Source: an uncultured Balneolaceae bacterium
Lineage (GTDB): Bacteria; Bacteroidota; Rhodothermia; Balneolales; Balneolaceae
Direction of reading: 5' to 3'
Assembly: GCA_938003885.1 (NCBI GenBank)
Contig: CALKWT010000125.1
Coordinates: 1-8,903, forward strand
Length of the DNA: 8,903 bases
The position numbers and the translations under genes were made by a program. The notes under the pieces were generated by a model, which saw only the letters and a list, made by a program, of their open reading frames with translations, made no database searches and was not told where the DNA came from. This document shows positions 1 to 5,125 of this stretch, in pieces; positions within the stretch are counted from its first letter, which is position 1, and every line of letters starts with the position of its first letter.

Positions 1-295
1 ACAGTGGCCGTAGATCAAGTCCGGTACCCAGTACTCTCTCCAAAGCAAAATTCGCCTCTTTGATCTCCTCTGCAGAGAGCTCTTCTTCGCATTCGATATA
101 GAATTCCGGCGCCTCCGGGTCCCCGTTGAAATAGATGCTTACCAGAATATCCCGGTCCGTCAACGGCAGGGGGCGGGTAAACCCTTCTTCAAAGATCCGG
201 AGAGGCTCATGTTCATGGTCAAAATAGGAATCGATATCAAGACAGATGTACCAGTCATGTGGTGGAATGGAAGGCAGCGTCCAGGATGTCATCAT
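1..295 (-). CDS. Probable AlkA-type DNA-3-methyladenine glycosylase, N-terminal part (cut by window edge)
   Basis: An open frame on the minus strand starts at a double ATG (295 and 292) and runs off the left edge, giving about 98 residues. An in-frame TAA at 317-319 limits the start. A TTG at 307 lies only 2 bases after an AGGAG, too close for it, while the ATG lies 14 bases after. The visible part contains PPHDWYICL near the N-terminus, then FTRPLPLTDRDILVSIYF, a GDPEAPEF stretch, and ALERVLGTGLDLRPL at the cut end. This pattern (substrate-side beta domain followed by an LGxxxDLxPLY-like link into the helical domain) resembles the N-terminal domain of AlkA-family glycosylases, which excise alkylated bases. 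The helix-hairpin-helix and catalytic Asp would lie outside the window, so the activity cannot be confirmed. It is the last visible gene of the minus-strand operon, 26 bases after the HAD gene. Confidence 0.55.
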   Translation of the reverse strand, partial: MMTSWTLPSIPPHDWYICLDIDSYFDHEHEPLRIFEEGFTRPLPLTDRDILVSIYFNGDPEAPEFYIECEEELSAEEIKEANFALERVLGTGLDLRPL

Positions 296-321
296 GAAAA
301 GAGGCAATACTCCTATTTATA

Positions 322-1230
322 TTATGTTTCCACACACTCCTTAAGCTGTTCCAGGGAAGTCAGAACCAGGTCCGGAGAGAGATCTTTGCAGCGATCGTCA
401 TCTTTTCTATATTTTAAAGAACGCCGGTCTCCTGCAAACAGCGCTGTTTTCATACCGACGGTGTAAGCGGGCCAGATATCTTTAAGCATGTCGTTTCCTA
501 CATAGAGGACCTGTCCTGGCGAAAGATCAGGTTCAGTTTGAAGGACTTTCTCCAAAAATCCTTTATAGAAGGTAACATCTGGCTTTTTTCTCTTTTCTTC
601 AAAAGACCAGTGAAGAAGGGAAGAAGAGAGGCCCAGATCGAACATCGTCTTGCCGGTGAGGGCTTCCAGGATGACAGGGGTGTAAAATTGGGAGTTTGAG
701 ATAATTCCCTGGAGGATACCTCTCTCCCGGAACCATTCCAGAGTTTCAACGGCTCCCGGCATGGGCCAGACCGGATTCATTCTCGCTTCGAATTCGATCG
801 CAAGGTTTGTTGCGGTCTCTTTCATCTGGTTCGTTTCATACTTGATCAGCTTTCTCTGATTTAATGCAAGCAGAACCTGCTGCCAAACTTTCTCGATATC
901 GGGCTCAGGGTGGGTGTTGCTCTCGTCCGTATGCTCTTCCAGATAGTTGTTCACGACCTGGTTATAGGTTGTGTAGGCCTCTCTGTGAGCATCGTCCCTG
1001 AGAGTTGTTATTCCGGCGGCTTCAAAAGCATCTTTCATGATCTCTGGATCTGACTTGCCGTCGTCCACTCCGATATCTCCCGCTTCAGAAATAAAGAGGG
1101 TGCCATAAAAGTCGTAGGCGATCACACGGATGTCAGACAGCTTTTTGAGAACGGGCCTGGCGCCTGTTTCCTGAGGCTCAAGTGGTTTGGAGAGCTCTTT
1201 AAAACGGGAGTGATGAGTCGATTTTGACAT
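322..1230 (-). CDS. HAD-superfamily hydrolase with DxYGT nucleophile motif; candidate glucosyl-3-phosphoglycerate phosphatase
   Basis: A 302-residue protein starting at an ATG. The four HAD motifs are visible: motif I DFYGTL with nucleophile D40, motif II Ser178 in GIISNSQ, motif III Lys216 in RKKPD, and motif IV GNDMLKD with D247 and D251. The long helical insert between motifs I and II (about residues 60-155) is a C1-type cap. The C-terminal PDLVLTSLEQL stretch is typical of the fold. Residue 42, the usual acid/base Asp of HAD phosphatases, is Tyr, as in L-2-haloacid dehalogenases. It starts 40 bases after the gpgS stop and so is probably co-transcribed with it. From that neighbourhood I infer it may dephosphorylate glucosyl-3-phosphoglycerate, but the DxY motif argues for caution; a dehalogenase-like or unknown activity is possible. 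The first 30 residues precede the fold and carry HHSRFKEL, echoing the GpgS N-terminus. No Shine-Dalgarno is seen. Confidence 0.85.
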   Translation of the reverse strand: MSKSTHHSRFKELSKPLEPQETGARPVLKKLSDIRVIAYDFYGTLFISEAGDIGVDDGKSDPEIMKDAFEAAGITTLRDDAHREAYTTYNQVVNNYLEEHTDESNTHPEPDIEKVWQQVLLALNQRKLIKYETNQMKETATNLAIEFEARMNPVWPMPGAVETLEWFRERGILQGIISNSQFYTPVILEALTGKTMFDLGLSSSLLHWSFEEKRKKPDVTFYKGFLEKVLQTEPDLSPGQVLYVGNDMLKDIWPAYTVGMKTALFAGDRRSLKYRKDDDRCKDLSPDLVLTSLEQLKECVET

Positions 1231-1270
1231 AATCGGAATATTTAGTTTTTATCTTGGAATCTGCTCTTTT

Positions 1271-2251
1271 TCAGATCATCTGTTTTTTAAATTTCTCACG
1301 GTACGCTTCAATTTCAATCATAGGAGGCCGTTCCTCCTCGATAATCTCGATTAATTTCTGCTCATAGTGATCATTCTGGGCCTGAAACTGGCGAAGCGTG
1401 GTTTCATAGTGAGTGGAATCAAACATATCAAGGGCTTTCACACGTTTCAAAAAGGTCTGCAGAATACCAAAGGCCATTTTTCCGAGATCCTGGGTCGGTT
1501 TATTTTCGTGAACTCTTTTGTCAAGGTCGGTTTGGGCAAAAGCTCCCAGGCCAAACTTGGTGTATACATCTATCAGATGGGAGGTCTCCACGCCGTACCC
1601 GATTGGAAAGGCAATATTCTCCAGAACTTCACGCCGCACGGCATACTCGCCTGAAAGGGGTTGTATAATCGCCGTGAGCTCAGGGAAAAAAAGTGAGAAG
1701 AGAGGGCGAACCAGGATTTCTGTCACCCTGCCGCCACCTGAGGCGCGCAAACTCCCCGAAAGAGCCAGCGGGCGATCATAAAAGGCTTTCACGTACTGGA
1801 CTTCCGATCGCTTGATCAGCGGGGCAACCAGCCCATAAACGAAACGAGGGTGAATGTTGCTGATGTCTGCATCCACATAGACGATAATATCACCGTTTAG
1901 CTGGTAGATTGCTTTCCAGAGATTTTCACCCTTGCCCATTTTTTTGCCAAGTTCAGGCAGGATTTCTGAAGAGAGATAAGTGTCGGCCCCGAAGCTTCTG
2001 GCAACCTCTAAGGTGTTGTCTTCAGATCCGGAGTCAATCACTGCAATTTCATCAATCAGCGGGTAGCGCTCCATCAGCTCAGATCTGAAGATGATCAACT
2101 CTTTCCCGATGGTTTTCTCTTCATTCAGGGTGGGCAGACAGAGGGAAATTGTAAGGTTCTTCTCCTGTTTTTCAGCGACCAGACTCTTCAGATCCTGAAA
2201 CTTTGAGTGGTGGTACGTATTATTATCAATCCAGTTTTGTAGATTTTTCAC
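1271..2251 (-). CDS. gpgS: Glucosyl-3-phosphoglycerate synthase (GT81 family)
   Basis: A retaining GT-A glycosyltransferase predicted to transfer glucose from an NDP-glucose to 3-phosphoglycerate, the first step to glucosylglycerate. Motifs in order, numbered from the GTG start at 2251: CLPTLNEEKTIG (38-49) at the nucleotide-binding edge; DSGSEDNT; GKGENLW (about 106-112); the metal-binding D127-A-D129 in YVDADISNIHP; GGGRVTEI (about 172-179), which binds phosphoglycerate in the family; PLSGEYAVRREVL (about 198-210); GYGVE (about 218-222); and RVHENKP (about 246-252). This series is characteristic of GpgS rather than generic GT2 enzymes. The N-terminal YHHSKF is also family-like. The frame stays open to a TTG at 2284. 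I prefer GTG 2251 because a GGAG lies 6 bases upstream and the overlap with the M20 gene falls from 59 to 26 bases, but the choice is uncertain since other genes here lack Shine-Dalgarno sites. The related mannosyl-3-phosphoglycerate synthase is the main alternative. Confidence 0.9.
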   Translation of the reverse strand: MKNLQNWIDNNTYHHSKFQDLKSLVAEKQEKNLTISLCLPTLNEEKTIGKELIIFRSELMERYPLIDEIAVIDSGSEDNTLEVARSFGADTYLSSEILPELGKKMGKGENLWKAIYQLNGDIIVYVDADISNIHPRFVYGLVAPLIKRSEVQYVKAFYDRPLALSGSLRASGGGRVTEILVRPLFSLFFPELTAIIQPLSGEYAVRREVLENIAFPIGYGVETSHLIDVYTKFGLGAFAQTDLDKRVHENKPTQDLGKMAFGILQTFLKRVKALDMFDSTHYETTLRQFQAQNDHYEQKLIEIIEEERPPMIEIEAYREKFKKQMI

Positions 2252-3404
2252 AATATTCTCCGTCAATAGATATGATCGTTCCAAGTAACTGAACCAGACC
2301 TTTGTAGATCGGTTCTATCAGAATTGTTTCGTTTGTCTTGAAGGTGCTCTCACCTACAGTTAAACCCAGGGTGAGAGCCGGTATATTCTTGTCGATGAGT
2401 GCCGAAAGCTCAGATGTACTGGGGGCCAGCCGGGGCTCAATGTCAAGGGCATGCATCACCTCTCTGGCACAATTGGTAAGGGGGTGAGAATAGGGGATTC
2501 CACCCGGTGTTCTTCTTGAAAAAATATCGAGCTCGATCTGGTCGCCGGTACGTGAAGAGACTTCCTCCACGATGTCTTGAATGGCTGTACCTGTCTGATC
2601 CACGATCTCCTGGGATTCCGAACGGACTTCAAAACCCAGGGTGGCATCCCTGGCAATGGTGTTGAATGAGGTGCCCCCTGTAATGGAACCCATCACAATA
2701 CTGGTTCTGGGCCGCCGCGGGAGCCGAATATCATTCATTCTGTTGATGACTTCATTCAGGGTGAGAATGGCACTGGCATCTCCAAAACGGCTCCAGTCGT
2801 AACTTTCAGGAATCCTGCAGGTGATCTCTCCTCTCAACATCCCCAACGAAGAGTAGCTGAGTCGTCCCAGCTGGATCCCCTCAATGCAGATCGCACTTTG
2901 AATGTTCATCCGATGGTTATTTAAAAAGAAATGAATGCCCTCCAGATTCCCCCGGCCCAGGCTTTTAGCACATGCGAGCAGAACCAGGTCGTTGTTTAAC
3001 CGGATTCCCAAATCTTCCATGATATAGGGGAGTGTCACCAGTACTGCCAGGCCAAGGCTGTTATCTGCAACCCCGGGTCCCGTAATCGAACGCCTCCGAA
3101 CCCGCATGGTGTGATCGGTCTTGGCCGGAAAAATTGTGTCGGCATGGGCATTGATCAGAATGGAATGATTAGGCTCTTTGCCGGAAAGAATTCCGATTCC
3201 ATTGCCGGCATCATCAATGGATGAATCGGTCAGGCCAGCTTCATCAAACCGGTGCAGAATAAACTCAATGCGCTCCCTCTCTCCAAAAGTGGGAGATGGA
3301 ATCTCCCCGATCATCACCAGATTGGCCAGGAGTACTTCTCTGTATTTTTTTAATTTCTTCTCTAATTCGGGCAGTTCCCTTTTTAAATTCTCTAAATTAT
3401 TCAT
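2226..3404 (-). CDS. M20-family metallopeptidase homologue, probable pseudoenzyme
   Basis: A 392-residue protein of normal M20 length starting at an ATG. Family landmarks are clear: IPSPTFGE (35-42), H87-A-D89 (first metal His and active-site Asp), GPGVADNSLG with bridging D114, IEGIQLG with E175, the dimerisation lid region GSITGGTSFNTIA (239-251), and a C-terminal IPALTLG...IEPIYKG. Three expected features are missing. The Glu-Glu pair before GxGNLxG (catalytic base plus metal ligand) is S148-L149. The STDAN-like stretch reads STSEL (329-333). The C-terminal metal His expected in an HTxE-type motif is absent, replaced by FKTNE (355-359), and no His follows residue 318. A dinuclear-zinc hydrolase mechanism therefore looks impossible, although the frame is clean and the fold conserved. 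It is the first gene of the operon and overlaps gpgS. A non-catalytic role such as a regulatory or scaffold partner is inference only. Confidence 0.88.
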   Translation of the reverse strand: MNNLENLKRELPELEKKLKKYREVLLANLVMIGEIPSPTFGERERIEFILHRFDEAGLTDSSIDDAGNGIGILSGKEPNHSILINAHADTIFPAKTDHTMRVRRRSITGPGVADNSLGLAVLVTLPYIMEDLGIRLNNDLVLLACAKSLGRGNLEGIHFFLNNHRMNIQSAICIEGIQLGRLSYSSLGMLRGEITCRIPESYDWSRFGDASAILTLNEVINRMNDIRLPRRPRTSIVMGSITGGTSFNTIARDATLGFEVRSESQEIVDQTGTAIQDIVEEVSSRTGDQIELDIFSRRTPGGIPYSHPLTNCAREVMHALDIEPRLAPSTSELSALIDKNIPALTLGLTVGESTFKTNETILIEPIYKGLVQLLGTIISIDGEYCEKSTKLD

Positions 3405-3457
3405 GCGTATGTCAGGGCAAAATGAATGTTTATTATTGAAAACATACTATTTGATGG

Positions 3458-3471
3458 ATATCATATGATAT
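3458..3471. repeat. 14-base perfect palindrome upstream of the M20-gpgS operon
   Basis: ATATCATATGATAT is identical to its reverse complement. It lies 54 bases upstream of the ATG of the first operon gene, a place where an operator for a dimeric regulator could sit. The AT-rich context raises the chance of coincidence, and no regulator gene is visible in the window. Confidence 0.4.
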
Positions 3472-3652
3472 AACCAGATTCAGGGCCGATCCGTTCACAC
3501 ATTTTGCAAAGTCTGCGGTGCAGGGCAATCGTCGCTGCAGGAAACGGCTTATCGCAGAGGCATCTTCCGGATCGTACGTCATCAAAAGAAATTGACTATT
3601 TTTAAATTGGAAGCCCTGCCAGAAATTTGAAAAGTCATCTATATCATTTAGA

Positions 3653-3680
3653 TTGATTGAATTTGTTATATTAGTATGGT
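3653..3680 (+). promoter_or_regulatory. Possible promoter of the aldolase gene
   Basis: TTGATT (3653-3658) and TATGGT (3675-3680) each match the -35 and -10 consensus at four of six positions with a 16-base spacer. They would give a short leader before the ATG at 3707. An overlapping TATATTAG (3667-3674) resembles the Bacteroidota -7 element TAnnTTTG, but no matching -33 TTTG is found at the right distance. The assignment is weak because the region is AT-rich. Confidence 0.25.
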
Positions 3681-3706
3681 TAATCAATAAATTATAAATC
3701 ACTACA

Positions 3707-4777
3707 ATGAGTCATAATATCAAACCCGGTGTCGCAACCGGCAAAGAAGTACAGGAAATTTTTAGGCATGCAAAAGAAAATGGATATGCTCTACCTGCAG
3801 TGAACGTGGTGGGCTCCAACACCCTTAACACTGTAATGGAAACCGCAGTAGAAGTTAATTCTCCGGTTATTATTCAGTTTTCCAATGGTGGAGCAAGTTT
3901 TAATGCGGGCAAAGGGCTGTCAAACGAAAATCAGAAAGCTGCCATTGCAGGAGGAGTCGCGGGTGCAAAACATGTTCACACTCTCGCTGAAGCCTATGGT
4001 GCTACGGTGATTCTGCATACAGACCACTGTGCCAAAAATCTTCTACCCTGGATTGACGGATTGCTTGACGCCAGTGAAGAGCATTACAAAACCTTTGGCA
4101 AGCCTCTGTATAGTTCACATATGCTCGATTTGAGTGAAGAGCCACTGGAAGAAAATATCGCCATCAGTAAGGAGTATCTCGAGAGAATGAGCAAGATGGG
4201 GATGACCCTTGAAATTGAACTGGGGATTACCGGTGGGGAAGAGGATGGTGTGGATAACACAGGTGTCGATTCCTCCAAACTATATACTCAGCCGGAAGAA
4301 GTGGGCTACGCCTTTGAAGAGCTTAGCAAAGTGAGCGATCAGTTTATTATTGCTGCAGCCTTTGGCAACGTTCACGGTGTCTATAAGCCAGGAAACGTAA
4401 AGCTGACACCAGAGATTCTCAAGAATTCACAAGCCTATGTTTCTGAGACGTTCGGTGTAGGAGAAAATCATATCGACTTTGTCTTCCATGGCGGAAGCGG
4501 ATCCTCTCTAGAAGAGATACGTGAGGCGATCAGCTACGGTGTGATCAAGATGAACATCGACACCGACCTGCAGTTTGCTTTTACAGAAGGTATCCGGGAT
4601 TATATGAATGAATATGCTGAATATCTGAAGACCCAGATTGGAAATCCGGAAGGGGACGATATTCCTAATAAGAAGTATTACGATCCCAGAAAATGGCTTC
4701 GTGAAGGCGAACAGACATTCAAAGCTCGTCTGAAGCAAGCTTTTGAAGATCTGAATAATGTGAATTCGCTCGGATAG
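3707..4777 (+). CDS. fbaA: Class II fructose-1,6-bisphosphate aldolase (type IIA)
   Basis: A 356-residue zinc-dependent aldolase that reversibly cleaves fructose-1,6-bisphosphate to dihydroxyacetone phosphate and glyceraldehyde-3-phosphate in glycolysis and gluconeogenesis. It resembles Escherichia coli FbaA over its whole length. Visible signatures: FSNGGASF (58-65), HTDHCAK with catalytic D106 and zinc ligand H107, GMTLEIELG (165-173), TGGEEDGVDN (175-184), GNVHGVYKPG with zinc ligand H223, FHGGSGS with zinc ligand H261, KMNIDTD (281-287) at the substrate site, and the type IIA ending NKKYYDPRKWL. Nothing essential is missing. The ATG at 3707 gives MSHNIKPGV, lining up with the KPGVxTG start of relatives. 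It is a single-gene unit: the upstream neighbour is divergent and a strong terminator follows the stop. It supplies triose phosphates, and so indirectly the 3-phosphoglycerate used by the neighbouring GpgS, but this placement may be chance. Confidence 0.97.
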   Translation: MSHNIKPGVATGKEVQEIFRHAKENGYALPAVNVVGSNTLNTVMETAVEVNSPVIIQFSNGGASFNAGKGLSNENQKAAIAGGVAGAKHVHTLAEAYGATVILHTDHCAKNLLPWIDGLLDASEEHYKTFGKPLYSSHMLDLSEEPLEENIAISKEYLERMSKMGMTLEIELGITGGEEDGVDNTGVDSSKLYTQPEEVGYAFEELSKVSDQFIIAAAFGNVHGVYKPGNVKLTPEILKNSQAYVSETFGVGENHIDFVFHGGSGSSLEEIREAISYGVIKMNIDTDLQFAFTEGIRDYMNEYAEYLKTQIGNPEGDDIPNKKYYDPRKWLREGEQTFKARLKQAFEDLNNVNSLG

Positions 4778-4813
4778 TTAGATTATCCTGCAGATCTCTG
4801 AAGGATTATAGTA

Positions 4814-4868
4814 GCGGAATCAGTGAGGAACCGTTAGGGTCCCTGCACTGTTTCCGCTTTTTTATTTT
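4814..4868 (+). terminator. Rho-independent terminator of the aldolase gene
   Basis: GCGGAATCAGTG (4814-4825) pairs with CACTGTTTCCGC (4846-4857) with a single T-T mismatch. The stem continues inward as AGGAACC and GGTCCCT with one mismatch and an unpaired G, closing on a GTTAG loop. A T-rich tract (4858-4868) follows at once. The hairpin begins 36 bases after the stop codon. On the minus strand no T-run follows, so it should work in one direction only. Confidence 0.93.
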
Positions 4869-4906
4869 AAGGACTGGGTTGTTATTTGAAGAATAGATTC
4901 TGGATT

Positions 4907-4941
4907 GAAGATGGCGATGGTCTGCCCGGTGATCCATCTTC
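4907..4941. repeat. Inverted repeat (8-base arms)
   Basis: GAAGATGG (4907-4914) and CCATCTTC (4934-4941) are exact reverse complements separated by 19 bases. No T-run follows on either strand, so it is not a standard terminator. Confidence 0.55.
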
Positions 4942-5076
4942 TCAACCCTCACTTCCACATCAGCTTTGAAGAACAGATCAATGCCCGTGCTTCTACAGGA
5001 GCAGGGAAGGGCCTCTTCGCTCTGGTCAGGTCATGCCCATTCGCAACAGGGTTCTTCACCCAAAACACGAGATCGG

Positions 5077-5108
5077 GCAGAGAGCCCCTTGTAGCGCAGG
5101 CTCTCTGC
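5077..5108 (-). repeat. Inverted repeat (10-base arms), possible transcript-end hairpin of the metalloprotease gene
   Basis: GCAGAGAGCC (5077-5086) and GGCTCTCTGC (5099-5108) pair perfectly around a 12-base loop. On the minus strand the hairpin lies 17 bases past the metalloprotease stop codon. That position suits a transcript end, but the following bases (CCGATCTCGTGTTTTGG) lack a proper T-tract. It may stabilise or terminate the transcript with help from other factors. Confidence 0.6.
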
Positions 5109-5125
5109 GTGATGCGGCCTCTTCC

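Larger units (their letters stand above)
3405..3706. other. Divergent intergenic region between the M20-like gene and the aldolase gene
   Basis: These 302 bases should hold the promoters of the minus-strand operon and of the aldolase gene. Both flanks are AT-rich. The core (about 3480-3575) is GC-richer and enclosed by a 7-base inverted repeat, CGATCCG (3487-3493) and CGGATCG (3568-3574). A minus-strand frame covers most of the gap (3433-3702), but its only start is a GTG directly beside the aldolase start and it resembles no family I recognise, so I do not call it a gene. The core may be a degenerate repeat or RNA structure; its function is unknown. Confidence 0.5.
4871..5125. other. Non-coding stretch between convergent genes, flanked by 9-base direct repeats
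   Basis: The 255 bases between the aldolase terminator and the metalloprotease stop codon contain no convincing gene. They are bounded by exact copies of TTATTTTAA at 4862-4870 (terminator T-tract) and 5126-5134 (stop codon and last codons of the metalloprotease gene). Inside are two inverted repeats, at 4907-4941 and 5077-5108. A plus-strand frame (4905-5180) overlaps the metalloprotease gene and matches nothing I know. On the minus strand, two partly open frames each hit stops. It could be a small non-autonomous inserted element or a degenerate repeat; the direct repeats could also be coincidence in AT-rich sequence. Confidence 0.4.

Noticed and set aside
209..466. 85-codon plus-strand frame across the HAD/glycosylase junction
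   Set aside because: It runs antisense through two well-supported minus-strand genes and shows no domain.
3433..3702. 89-codon minus-strand frame in the aldolase/M20 gap
   Set aside because: It starts only at a GTG five bases from the aldolase ATG, would lie over the aldolase promoter, and shows no recognisable domain.
4814..4857. The aldolase terminator as a bidirectional terminator for the metalloprotease gene
   Set aside because: Read on the minus strand the hairpin is followed by TACTATAATCC, without a T-run.
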